Part shown: one piece after another, positions 1 through 7,853 of the stretch
Position numbering within the stretch: the stretch's first letter is position 1
Layout of the letters: each line of letters starts with the position of its first letter
Origin: JADHLJ01 sp038118725
GTDB taxonomy: Bacteria; Pseudomonadota; Alphaproteobacteria; Thalassobaculales; Thalassobaculaceae
Assembly (NCBI GenBank): GCA_038118725.1
Contig: JAYOIK010000063.1
Coordinates: forward strand, 1-31,594
DNA: 31,594 nt
Direction: 5' to 3'
Made by a program: the position numbers and the translations under genes
Notes under the pieces: model-generated
Seen by the model: the letters and a program-made list of their open reading frames with translations, nothing else
Told to the model about the DNA's origin: nothing
Database searches by the model: none

Positions 1-53
1 GATTTCTCAGGCCCGGTGATGTTTCGATAGTCCTCGCGAACCCGCATTCCCAT
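1..53 (-). CDS. fliG: Flagellar motor switch protein FliG, N-terminal fragment (cut by window edge)
   Basis: The reverse strand from an ATG at 53 reads MGMRVREDYRNITGPEKS and then leaves the window. The segment REDYRNITGPEKS resembles the start of alphaproteobacterial FliG, where a 'YR-x-L-TGPEKAA' stretch precedes the first helix. FliG is the C-ring switch protein that couples the flagellar rotor to the stator. A purine-rich GAGGGG lies six bases before the ATG at 53 and supports it over the second ATG at 47. Only about 17 codons are visible, so the call rests on this short motif. Another protein with a similar N-terminus cannot be excluded. Confidence 0.6.
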   Translation of the reverse strand, partial: MGMRVREDYRNITGPEK

Positions 54-114
54 GGTGTTCCCCTCTTCGCTCGAACCAAACTCTCAAAAAATCTCTCTAA
101 ATTACGGAAACACT

Positions 115-120
115 ATCATA
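115..120 (-). promoter_or_regulatory. Possible -10 box upstream of fliG
   Basis: TATGAT on the reverse strand sits in an AT-rich patch about 60 bases before the fliG start. This patch contrasts with the GC-rich surroundings. No convincing -35 hexamer lies at the right distance, so this is a weak prediction. The 131-bp gap between the MFS gene and fliG holds nothing else I can name. Confidence 0.25.
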
Positions 121-184
121 TTTTCAGCGATGCGCGCAAACCACTCACTTGAAGGACCATCATCGCCGGCCCTGGGTCGCGTCG

Positions 185-1420
185 CTATCCCTTGGAGAGG
201 TCGTCCAGACGATCAATGCGGCGCATCGCGGGGAAAAGTTTCGCCCACAGCGCGGTCACGGCAAGCGTCGCGATACCGCCAACGAGAACCGCGGGAACCG
301 TGCCGATAAACGCCGCAGTCAATCCCGCCCTAAAGTCACCCAACTCATTGGAAGCATTGATTGAAACGGAGTTTACCGCGCTTACCCTCCCGCGCATGGC
401 GTCGGGTGTGGCGATCTGTACCAAGGTGAGACGGATATACACGCTCACCATGTCGGAAGCACCGTAGATCCAGAGCGCGACCAACGACAGCCAGAAGATC
501 TCCGACAGACTGAATATCACGATCGAGGCGCCGAACACACCCAGCGACACGAACAACGCCGGGCCCATTCGGCTCGGCGCGGCGATCCGGGTAAGCGCCA
601 AGCCCATCATCAAGGAACCGACACCCGGCATCGCCCGCATAAGACCCAGCCCCTCGGCGCCGACCTTCAGGATATCGGCGGCGTAGATCGGCAACAATCC
701 CATGACGCCACCGAGAAGTACGGCGAATAGATCAATCGAGACCGCGCCGAGCACCACCTTGTTGCTCCAAACATAGTTGAAACCGCCGAGCAGGGTCGCC
801 AATCCCATCGGCTCGGCGGAACGCACATGCAGGGCGCCCCTGATCATGACCGAACCAATCCCGGCGAGCGCGAACATGATCGCGGCCGTGTAGTAGGCCC
901 AGTCGCCCGCGTAAGCGACCAAAAGACCGCCCAATGCCGGGCCGCCGAGCTGCGCCACCTTGTTGGCGGAGGAGGAATAGGCGACGGCCTTGGGAAACAG
1001 CGCGGTACTGACCAGATTCGGCAGGATCGCCTGGCTGGCGGTATGAAAGAACGCGCGCGCGATGCCGTGCACCACGAGGATCGCCAGCACCATCGGAACG
1101 CCGCCGATGTCCCCCCATAGAACGATGGTCAACAGCGCGACCACGACGAGATGGATCACATTGCAAGCCGCCAGGATCGCGCGGCGGTCCAAACGGTCCG
1201 CCGCCATCCCGGCCACCAGAAACAGCACGAAATGCGGCGCGAACTGGGCCAGCCCGATATAGCCGAGATCCAGCGGGTCCTTGGTCAGCTCGTAGACGTG
1301 CCAAGCTACCGCGACGGTCAGGATATGAACCCCCATCCCGTTGCCGGTGCGGGCGAGAATGAACAGCAGAAACTTCCGGTCCCGAAGGATGGCGCCGGCA
1401 TGGGTCGAGGGGTCGGACAT
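185..1420 (-). CDS. MFS transporter, MFS_3 / EntS-like exporter family
   Basis: This is a 411-residue integral membrane protein with about twelve hydrophobic segments, typical in length for a major facilitator. The loop AADRLDRR after the second membrane segment matches the MFS 'DRxGRR' motif. The late stretch NELGDFRAG is typical of the EntS-like MFS_3 family of proton-driven exporters. The substrate is unknown. I chose ATG 1420 (MSDPSTHAG) because the 24 extra residues of the longer reading frame are Arg/Pro-rich and unlike a transporter N-terminus. The gene lies upstream of fliG on the same strand and is divergent from the dioxygenase operon. Confidence 0.85.
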   Translation of the reverse strand: MSDPSTHAGAILRDRKFLLFILARTGNGMGVHILTVAVAWHVYELTKDPLDLGYIGLAQFAPHFVLFLVAGMAADRLDRRAILAACNVIHLVVVALLTIVLWGDIGGVPMVLAILVVHGIARAFFHTASQAILPNLVSTALFPKAVAYSSSANKVAQLGGPALGGLLVAYAGDWAYYTAAIMFALAGIGSVMIRGALHVRSAEPMGLATLLGGFNYVWSNKVVLGAVSIDLFAVLLGGVMGLLPIYAADILKVGAEGLGLMRAMPGVGSLMMGLALTRIAAPSRMGPALFVSLGVFGASIVIFSLSEIFWLSLVALWIYGASDMVSVYIRLTLVQIATPDAMRGRVSAVNSVSINASNELGDFRAGLTAAFIGTVPAVLVGGIATLAVTALWAKLFPAMRRIDRLDDLSKG

Positions 1421-1544
1421 TCGGGCGGCCCGGTTTGGCGGATAAGGTGGCGGACGGACACGCTTTCTGCGCCCTGCCGCCGCCCATGGCAACCATCAAG
1501 GCCAGCGTGATCATGCTCATGTTCCGCGCGTGTCTTCGAAAACC

Positions 1545-1573
1545 TTGAGACGTCGGTCCAAAAGCGGGAGAAT
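1545..1573 (+). promoter_or_regulatory. Candidate sigma70-type promoter for the dioxygenase-methyltransferase operon
   Basis: TTGAGA (1545-1550) and GAGAAT (1568-1573) are separated by 17 bases and lie shortly before the first dioxygenase gene. The -35 box differs from consensus at one base and the -10 box at two. Position and spacing are good, but the boxes are imperfect. Confidence 0.35.
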
Positions 1574-1598
1574 ACCATGCTTCAAGAGGAGACGGATC

Positions 1599-2483
1599 AT
1601 GGTCGATATCTCACCGATTAACGGCGCGCCGCACGGCGCCAATGCCTGGGGCGTGGATCTCAACAAGCCGCTGGACGCGGATTTGATGAAAACCCTGGCC
1701 GATGCCCTCTATGAGCACCGGGTGCTGGTGATCAAAAACCAGACCTTGGACCAGGATACCTATCTCAACTTCGGCTATTGGTGGGGCAAGCCGATCCCCC
1801 ATGTCCTGGACCATATGCGCATGCCCGGCTATCCGGAGCTGTTGGCCGTCGGCAATACCGAGGAAAAGGACAAGAAGGTCGAGATCCGCAACGGCGCCGC
1901 GCTTTGGCACACGGACCAGTCCTACGAGGCCGAACCAGCCAGCGCGACCATGTTGTACTCGATCCTGACCCCCAGAGTGGGCGGCCAGACACGGCTGGCC
2001 GACATGGTGGCCGCCTATGACGCGCTTGACGACGCCACCAAGGAGCGGATCGACGATCTCGAGGTGGCCCATCTCTACGGCGCGGGCAAGCTCCTGGACG
2101 ACGAATTTCGTGCCAATCCGCTGGCCACGGATGACCAGGTCAGCCGGGTGCCGACCTGCTATCACCCCCTGGTGATGCGCCACCCGGTCACCGGTCGCAA
2201 GGCGCTCTACGCGACCGGACAATCCTCCTTCGCGATCAAGGGGATGGACGACGCCGAGGCGGTTGAGCTGTTGTGGAGCTTGAAGATGCACGCGATCCAG
2301 GATCGCTTCGTCTATGCCCACACCTACGAAATCGGCGATATCGCGATTTTCGACACCCTGTCGACCATGCATGCCGCGACCCCGATCGAGGCCGCGAATC
2401 CGAGCGCCGAAGACACCAAGCGTCTGCTCTGGCGAATCAGCGTGCGTGGCCTCCCCCGGGTGTATGAGCATATCGCCGCCTAA
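1599..2483 (+). CDS. TauD/TfdA-family Fe(II)/2-oxoglutarate dioxygenase (first of tandem pair)
   Basis: This 294-residue protein is close to the usual size of TauD and TfdA. The iron-binding facial triad is visible: His104 and Asp106 in LWHTDQSY, and His258 in STMHAA. Arginines in RLLWRISVRG (275-283) fit the 2-oxoglutarate carboxylate site. Such enzymes couple decarboxylation of 2-oxoglutarate to hydroxylation of a substrate, often releasing sulfite, a phenol or another leaving group. The substrate cannot be inferred here. The start is ATG 1599, preceded by AGAGGAG at good spacing. An in-frame start at 1530 would add a basic 23-residue tail and is unlikely. The gene leads an operon with a paralogue 36 bases downstream. 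Confidence 0.9.
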   Translation: MVDISPINGAPHGANAWGVDLNKPLDADLMKTLADALYEHRVLVIKNQTLDQDTYLNFGYWWGKPIPHVLDHMRMPGYPELLAVGNTEEKDKKVEIRNGAALWHTDQSYEAEPASATMLYSILTPRVGGQTRLADMVAAYDALDDATKERIDDLEVAHLYGAGKLLDDEFRANPLATDDQVSRVPTCYHPLVMRHPVTGRKALYATGQSSFAIKGMDDAEAVELLWSLKMHAIQDRFVYAHTYEIGDIAIFDTLSTMHAATPIEAANPSAEDTKRLLWRISVRGLPRVYEHIAA

Positions 2484-2519
2484 ACCTCCAACGCCGCATC
2501 GACTGGAGCATTCCCGGAC

Positions 2520-3413
2520 ATGCCGAACATTCGACCAACCGGCGGGGCGTGCGGAGCCATCGTTACGGGCATCGACTTGGCGCGCCCGCCCGACGACGCG
2601 TTGATGCTGGAGTTGACCAACGCGCTCTACGAATACCGCTGTATCGTGATCAAGAACCAAAACCTGACACGGGACGCCTATTATCGCTTCGCGGGGGAAT
2701 GGGGCGTGCTCATACGGCATGTCGTGGACCGGCTTCGCACGCCCGGCTACCCGGAAATGATGACGATCGGCAATACCGAGGCCAAGGATCGCGATCCCAA
2801 GGTGCGCAACGGCGCCGTCGCCTGGCATACCGATGGCGGCTATATCGAGGACCCGACGACGGTGACGATGCTACATGCCCGACGGGCGCCGAAGAACGGC
2901 GGAGAAACGCTTGTCGCCGATATGGTCGCGGCCTATGAAGCGCTCGAGCCAGCCGCGAGGGAGGAAGTCGATGGCCTCGTGGCGCGCCATCTTTATGGCG
3001 GCGGCGCGGTCGGCGAGGACGAACTTGCCGCCGTACCCATGACACAAGAGGCGAAACGCGCGGCCAAGGACGTGGCGAAGCCACTGGTTCTCACACATCC
3101 GATCACCGGACACCGAGCGCTATACGCGGTGGCGCAAACGCCCTTCAAACTGGAGGGCAAGTCGGAAGCCGAGAGCGCGGCAATTCTGCATCGACTGAAA
3201 ACCCACGCGACGGACCCGAAATTTGTCTACGAGCACCGGTACGAAGTCGGCGACGTCCTGATTTTCGATACTCTTTCAACACTTCATCGCGCCAAGGGCG
3301 AAATCGACCCCGCCCAATCCGAGGAAGCCGATAACGCGCGTCTGCTCTGGCGATTGAGCGCCAAGGGAAGACCGCGCGTGCACGCGGCGGCGCTTCAGTC
3401 TTCCATCGGTTAG
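2520..3413 (+). CDS. TauD/TfdA-family Fe(II)/2-oxoglutarate dioxygenase (second of tandem pair)
   Basis: This 297-residue protein is a clear paralogue of the gene before it. Both share IVIKNQ/LVIKNQ, PGYPE, GNTE.KD, WHTD, ADMVAAY and RLLWR at matching positions. The iron triad is His103 and Asp105 (AWHTDGG) and His256 (STLHRA). Arg274 and Arg278 lie in the expected 2-oxoglutarate site. Both active sites look complete, so neither copy appears to be a decayed duplicate. They may act on successive or different substrates, or form a heteromer; this is inference. The ribosome-binding site is only moderate (GGAG eleven bases before the ATG). The methyltransferase gene follows after twelve bases. 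Confidence 0.9.
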   Translation: MPNIRPTGGACGAIVTGIDLARPPDDALMLELTNALYEYRCIVIKNQNLTRDAYYRFAGEWGVLIRHVVDRLRTPGYPEMMTIGNTEAKDRDPKVRNGAVAWHTDGGYIEDPTTVTMLHARRAPKNGGETLVADMVAAYEALEPAAREEVDGLVARHLYGGGAVGEDELAAVPMTQEAKRAAKDVAKPLVLTHPITGHRALYAVAQTPFKLEGKSEAESAAILHRLKTHATDPKFVYEHRYEVGDVLIFDTLSTLHRAKGEIDPAQSEEADNARLLWRLSAKGRPRVHAAALQSSIG

Positions 3414-3425
3414 GTAAAACGCCAG

Positions 3426-4112
3426 ATGACACGACAAACCTACCGCGAGCTGTTCGAGGCCCATGCAGGCCGCGATGTTACCAAGTGGGAACACTATTTC
3501 GAGCTCTATGACCGCTATCTCGGGCCCTTCAGAAACCGCCCCGTGACGATGATGGAAATCGGCGTCGGGCACGGCGGTTCTCTCGAGCTTTGGCGGGACT
3601 TTCTAGGGCCCCAAGCAAAGCTGGTCGGTGTCGATATCAACCCGGCGTGCAAAGCCTATGGCGGAGAGGGAACTGAAATCTTCATAGGCGACCAGGGCGA
3701 TCCCGACTTCATGCTGGACGTGGCGGAGAAAACCGGGCCCTTCGACGTGATTTTGGATGACGGTAGCCATCGGATGGGTGACCTTCGATCCTCCTTCCTT
3801 ACGCTGTTCGGCGCGGTCAAACCCGGCGGTCTTTACATGGCCGAGGACTTGCATACCTGTTACTGGCGAAAATACGGCGGCGGACACCGGATCCCCGAGA
3901 GTTTCCTGGAGAATTTGAAGGGCGTGATCGACCACATGCACGCGTTTCACTCCGAGGATCCGGAAACCTTCCCCGTGAGTTCCTTTACCCTGACGGTCAA
4001 GGGGATGTATTTCCACGACAGTGTCGCGGTGATAGAGAAAACCATGCCCTGGGAGAATGGGACGCGCCCCGAGCCACGCCCGGTTTTCGCGGGCCAGCGG
4101 GGGAGCGAATAA
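3426..4112 (+). CDS. Class I SAM-dependent methyltransferase, CmcI/MycE/TylF-like
   Basis: This 228-residue protein carries the SAM-binding motif MEIGVGHGGS (43-52) and the acidic end of strand two, LVGVDINP (67-73). DDGSH (111-115) and EDLHTCY (140-146) correspond to the Mg2+ and catalytic regions of sugar and cephalosporin O-methyltransferases such as MycE. That family methylates hydroxyl groups on sugars or secondary metabolites. No polysaccharide or antibiotic genes are nearby, so the acceptor is unknown. It is the third gene of the dioxygenase operon, with a twelve-base gap and a weak ribosome-binding site, which suggests translational coupling. A paralogue faces it tail to tail. Confidence 0.85.
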   Translation: MTRQTYRELFEAHAGRDVTKWEHYFELYDRYLGPFRNRPVTMMEIGVGHGGSLELWRDFLGPQAKLVGVDINPACKAYGGEGTEIFIGDQGDPDFMLDVAEKTGPFDVILDDGSHRMGDLRSSFLTLFGAVKPGGLYMAEDLHTCYWRKYGGGHRIPESFLENLKGVIDHMHAFHSEDPETFPVSSFTLTVKGMYFHDSVAVIEKTMPWENGTRPEPRPVFAGQRGSE

Positions 4113-4130
4113 GGCTTTCGGTTGTCGCGA

Positions 4131-4814
4131 CTAACCCGTCCCGGAGCGTCGCCCCTCGCGTTTCGTGACGGCGCCGGTTATCGGATCGAAGCGATTGCGC
4201 TTCTCGATGACGATGATGCTGTCATGGAAATGAACCGCGTTGACGGTCACCGTCAGGCCGTTCGGCGCGAAGGCGGCGCGATCCTCCGAGTAGAAGGCGT
4301 GCATCTGATCGACGATCGCCTTGGCGTTTTCCATGAAGGAGCCCGCCTTGCGATAACCCCCTCCATATTCCGCCAGATAACAGGTATGCGCGTCCTCGAC
4401 CATGTAGAGACCGTCGGAGTTGAGTTCTGGGAACAGGGTCGCGAAGGACGTTCTGAGGTCCTCCATCCGGTGGCTGCCGTCATCGATGATGATATCGAAG
4501 GGCCCGGCTCGCTCGTTGATTTCGCGCAGGAAATCCGGATCGCCCTGGTCCCCGATAAAGATCTCGAACCCATCACCCTCAAGGGCACGGCAGTCGGGAT
4601 CTATATCGGCGCCGACCACGCGCGCCCGGTCTCCGAAGTACTCGCGCCAGATCTGTAGAGAGCCGCCCTTGCGGATCCCGATTTCCAGCACGTTTAGTGG
4701 CCGCCCCCGATACTTTGAAAAATATGTATCGTAGATCTCGAAATAATGCCCCCATTTCATCGATGGGCGCCTCGAATGGGCGCGAAAAATCTCCTCGAAG
4801 GATCTTTCGGTCAT
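4131..4814 (-). CDS. Class I SAM-dependent methyltransferase, CmcI/MycE/TylF-like (inverted paralogue)
   Basis: This protein of about 227 residues is closely related to the convergent methyltransferase. Shared segments include FIGDQGDPDF, DDGSHRM.DLR.SF and ED.HTCY...YGGG, plus MHAF.SED near the C-terminus. SAM motif I is LEIGIRKGGS, and the metal-site residues DDGSH and ED are kept. I chose ATG 4814 (MTERSFEEIF) because it aligns with the paralogue's N-terminus. A GTG fifteen bases further upstream lacks a ribosome-binding site. Only 18 bases separate its stop from that of the paralogue on the other strand. It lies 42 bases downstream of the aminotransferase gene and is probably cotranscribed with it. 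Confidence 0.85.
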   Translation of the reverse strand: MTERSFEEIFRAHSRRPSMKWGHYFEIYDTYFSKYRGRPLNVLEIGIRKGGSLQIWREYFGDRARVVGADIDPDCRALEGDGFEIFIGDQGDPDFLREINERAGPFDIIIDDGSHRMEDLRTSFATLFPELNSDGLYMVEDAHTCYLAEYGGGYRKAGSFMENAKAIVDQMHAFYSEDRAAFAPNGLTVTVNAVHFHDSIIVIEKRNRFDPITGAVTKREGRRSGTG

Positions 4815-4856
4815 CGAAGCTTGATCCACCCTGAAAAGTGGTTGGTCGCGACCGGC

Positions 4857-6233
4857 CTATAGCTCTCCGTCGCGCTTCAGCATGCGAAGCGCTTCGCGGA
4901 ACGCGTCCGCCGTCAGGTCCAAATCTTCCTGAGTATGCATGGCCGAGGCTTGGCCACCCGGGGAATTGTTGAAATCGACACCGTTCACCGCCGTGGCCAG
5001 CCGCAGCTTCATCACCAGATCCGAACGCTTGTTCTTCAGAGTCTGATAGTCGACTTCCTCGGCCTTGAACTCCGACGGCCGGATCGACGCGCCCTCTGGG
5101 TTCATGAACAGATGCACGCCGGAAAAACTGCCATAGGCCGCCCAAGGAACGTTCTCGGCCTCCAGGATCTCGTTGAAGCGACCGCGCAACCAGGCGCCCG
5201 ACGCATTCGCCTTGTCGCAGGCGTCCGAGTTTTCGATGATCTTGAGCGCGGCGATACCCGCCGCCGCCGAGACGGGGTTGGCGTTATAGGTGCCGGGATG
5301 CTGAACCTTCTCGCGCTTAAGCTCGGCGGAGCGTTCGAAATCAAGGTATTCCAGGATATCCAGCCTGCCGCCCACGGCGCCGCCCGGCAGGCCGCCGGCG
5401 AGTATCTTCGCCAAGGTCGTGAGGTCGGGCGTGACGCCATATGCCTGTTGCGCGCCGCCGGGAGAGCAACGGAAACCGGTCACCACCTCGTCGAAGATCA
5501 AAAGCGCGCCGTGCTTGGACGTCAACTCCCTCAACTCGGCGGTGAACTCGGCCGACATCGGCACCATACCGAAGGACGCGCCCGTCGGCTCGCAAATGAC
5601 CGCGGCGATATCGTCATCCGTCTCCAATACCTGGCGAACCTCGGAGATGTCCTGAGGCGAGCACAGCACCACATTGTTGGAAATACCCTGGATTACGCCC
5701 GTCGTGGGTGTACCGTCGAAATGATTGGCGTAGCCGCCGGCCATGTGATCGTGCCAGCCGTGGAAATGGGTCTTGAAACGCACGAATTTCGCCCGCCCCT
5801 TATAGGCTCGCGCTAGACGAAGCGCCATCAGGGTCGCCTCGGTTCCGGAAGAGGTAAAGCGAACCTTCTCGGCCGAGGGGACCATCTTGATCACCTGCCT
5901 GGCCCATTCGACCTCGCGCGGATGATTGGCGCCGAAATGGGTGCCCGCCGCCGCCGCCTCGGCGACCGCCGCCATCACCTCGGGGTGACCGTGCCCTAGC
6001 AACAGCGCTCCGTGACCGCCGAAATAGTCGACATAGCGGTTGCCGTCGACGTCCCACTTATGCGGCCCCGACGCGCGATCGATGTAAAGAGCGTAGGGTT
6101 TCAGGTAGCGGGAATCGTGCGTGATCCCGCTCGGCAAAACATCACCGGCCTCGCCCGCGAGGGCTTCCGAACCGGGGGTTTTTTCGCGATACGCGCTGAC
6201 GATCTGCGAATTGGAGAGCAAGGGATCGGGCAT
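4857..6233 (-). CDS. Class III PLP-dependent aminotransferase, glutamate-1-semialdehyde aminomutase-like
   Basis: This 458-residue protein belongs to the HemL-like branch of class III aminotransferases. SSGTEATLMALRLAR (128-142) is the phosphate-binding region. FDEVVTGFR (247-255) supplies the aspartate that pairs with the pyridine nitrogen. Lys276 in TLAKILAGGLPGG is the expected Schiff-base lysine. The protein is about 30 residues longer than typical HemL and has an insert near DFERSAELKRE, so a general omega- or beta-amino acid transaminase or aminomutase is more likely than the tetrapyrrole enzyme. ATG 6233 has GGGAGGA at ideal distance, so I rejected the longer start at 6275. The substrate is unknown. 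Confidence 0.88.
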   Translation of the reverse strand: MPDPLLSNSQIVSAYREKTPGSEALAGEAGDVLPSGITHDSRYLKPYALYIDRASGPHKWDVDGNRYVDYFGGHGALLLGHGHPEVMAAVAEAAAAGTHFGANHPREVEWARQVIKMVPSAEKVRFTSSGTEATLMALRLARAYKGRAKFVRFKTHFHGWHDHMAGGYANHFDGTPTTGVIQGISNNVVLCSPQDISEVRQVLETDDDIAAVICEPTGASFGMVPMSAEFTAELRELTSKHGALLIFDEVVTGFRCSPGGAQQAYGVTPDLTTLAKILAGGLPGGAVGGRLDILEYLDFERSAELKREKVQHPGTYNANPVSAAAGIAALKIIENSDACDKANASGAWLRGRFNEILEAENVPWAAYGSFSGVHLFMNPEGASIRPSEFKAEEVDYQTLKNKRSDLVMKLRLATAVNGVDFNNSPGGQASAMHTQEDLDLTADAFREALRMLKRDGEL

Positions 6234-6350
6234 GGTAGGATCCTCCCGGCGGGTGAGGCGTTGACTGAACGGCAACTAGTTTAACCCGTCCGAGATCCAT
6301 ATGCCCAGACGTCAATTGTCCCGGTGCGCCTCGCGCCGACAACGGCTTGC

Positions 6351-7850
6351 TTATGCCAGGAAATACGCCGCCAACCCGAGAAAGGCGAAAAAACCCACGA
6401 CATCGGTCACGGTTGTCAGGAAAACCGTCGACGCGATCGCCGGATCAAGCTTCAGGCGTTCGAGCCCAATCGGGATCATGGTGCCGCAGAATCCAGCGAC
6501 CACGAGATTGATCACCATTGCGGTCGCGAGCAACAACGCAATCTGGAGATCCCCGAACCAGGCCCAACTTACCAGACCTGCAAGCACGGCGAAGGCGATC
6601 CCGTTCAACGAGCCGACGGTGGTTTCCTTCAGCACGAATTTCATGGCGTTGGTCGCGGTCAGCTCGCGCATCGCAAGCGCCCGCACCGCGACGGTCAGGC
6701 TCTGGGTTCCGGCATTGCCTCCCATGGAGGCCACGATCGGCATCAGTACCGCCAGCGCAACCATCTTCTCGATCGTTGCCCCGAAGGCCCCGATCACCGC
6801 CGATGCGGCGATCGCCGTCAGCAAATTCACCGCGAGCCAGGAGAAACGCGAGCGCGTGGTCTCCATCAGCCCACCATGGAGATCATCCTCGGCGACACCG
6901 CCGAGGCGCATCAGATCCTCCTCCGCCTCCTCGTCGATGACATCGACCACGTCATCGACGGTGATCATGCCGACAAGTATCCCCTGTTCATCCACCACCG
7001 GGGCGGAAACCAGGGCGTATTGGCGGAACAGCATTGCGACATCTTCCTGGTCCATGTGCACTAGGACGTTGTGGAAGCGCTCTTCCATGATGTCGGCGAC
7101 CAGGACCGGACGTTTCGAGCGCAGAAGATGGCTCAGCGCCATCTTGCCCAGCGGTCGACGCTCGGCGTCGGTGACGAAGATGTCGTAGAAATCGTCCGGC
7201 AGATCCTTGACCGTGCGCAGGTAGTCGATGGTCTGACCGACCGTCCAATGGCGCGGGACCGCGACAATCTCGCGTTGCATGAGACGGCCGGCGGATTCTT
7301 CCGCGTAGGCCAAGCCTTCCTCGACGAGTATCCGATCTCGCTCTGGGATGGCCTGAAGCACCCTCGCCTGGTCATCCTGATCTAGCTCGCCCAAAACCTC
7401 GACGGCGTCATCGGTTGGCAGGGACGCCACGGCGTTGGCGAGAATTTCATCCCCGAGATAGGGAATGATCTCCTCGCGAACCGCTTCATCCAGCTCGATC
7501 AGGATCTCCGGGTCGAAGAACCGCCCGACAACCGTCACCAGCAACCGGCGGTTCTCGCCGGAATAGCGTTCGATCAGATCGGCGAAATCGGCGGGATGCA
7601 GTGGCCGGATCAGTCGATAGAGCCGCCGTCCGTTCTCCTCCTCGATCGCCCGAGCGACCGCTTGCTCAATTTCGGGCGTAAGGCCATAGAGCTTGATGTC
7701 CTCGGCCGCCTTGAACTCCTCCACCTCGGCCTCGAGATCCCTAATTCTTTGCTTGAGATGGTTTTCCGTCTCGTTATCGCGAGTCTTGCGCGACCTCTTT
7801 ACTTTGCCTCGATTTCCCCCATCGTCTGGATCGCTTGGAGTTTCCGACAC
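6351..7850 (-). CDS. mgtE: Magnesium transporter MgtE
   Basis: This 499-residue protein has the full MgtE architecture. It starts with a charged N-terminal tail, followed by the superhelical MgtE_N domain (about 60-190) and two CBS domains (about 195-315). A connecting helix then leads into a membrane domain of five segments (about 338-499). The signature PIVASMGGNAGTQ (371-383) and the pore-region aspartate in TTVTDVVGF (Asp483) are present. MgtE is an inner-membrane Mg2+ channel gated by Mg2+ binding to the cytosolic domains. The start is a GTG three bases after the malic enzyme stop, with GGCGGGA inside the upstream gene, so translation is probably coupled. I see no leader region that could hold an Mg2+ riboswitch. 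Confidence 0.95.
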   Translation of the reverse strand: MSETPSDPDDGGNRGKVKRSRKTRDNETENHLKQRIRDLEAEVEEFKAAEDIKLYGLTPEIEQAVARAIEEENGRRLYRLIRPLHPADFADLIERYSGENRRLLVTVVGRFFDPEILIELDEAVREEIIPYLGDEILANAVASLPTDDAVEVLGELDQDDQARVLQAIPERDRILVEEGLAYAEESAGRLMQREIVAVPRHWTVGQTIDYLRTVKDLPDDFYDIFVTDAERRPLGKMALSHLLRSKRPVLVADIMEERFHNVLVHMDQEDVAMLFRQYALVSAPVVDEQGILVGMITVDDVVDVIDEEAEEDLMRLGGVAEDDLHGGLMETTRSRFSWLAVNLLTAIAASAVIGAFGATIEKMVALAVLMPIVASMGGNAGTQSLTVAVRALAMRELTATNAMKFVLKETTVGSLNGIAFAVLAGLVSWAWFGDLQIALLLATAMVINLVVAGFCGTMIPIGLERLKLDPAIASTVFLTTVTDVVGFFAFLGLAAYFLA

Positions 7851-7853
7851 GAC

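Noticed and set aside
6133..6233. Assigning the aminotransferase as HemL
   Set aside because: The family signatures fit the HemL branch, but the extra length and the insert near the middle make tetrapyrrole synthesis doubtful, so I left the symbol blank.
7851..7853. Mg2+ riboswitch upstream of mgtE
   Set aside because: Only three bases separate mgtE from the malic enzyme gene, leaving no leader for a riboswitch.
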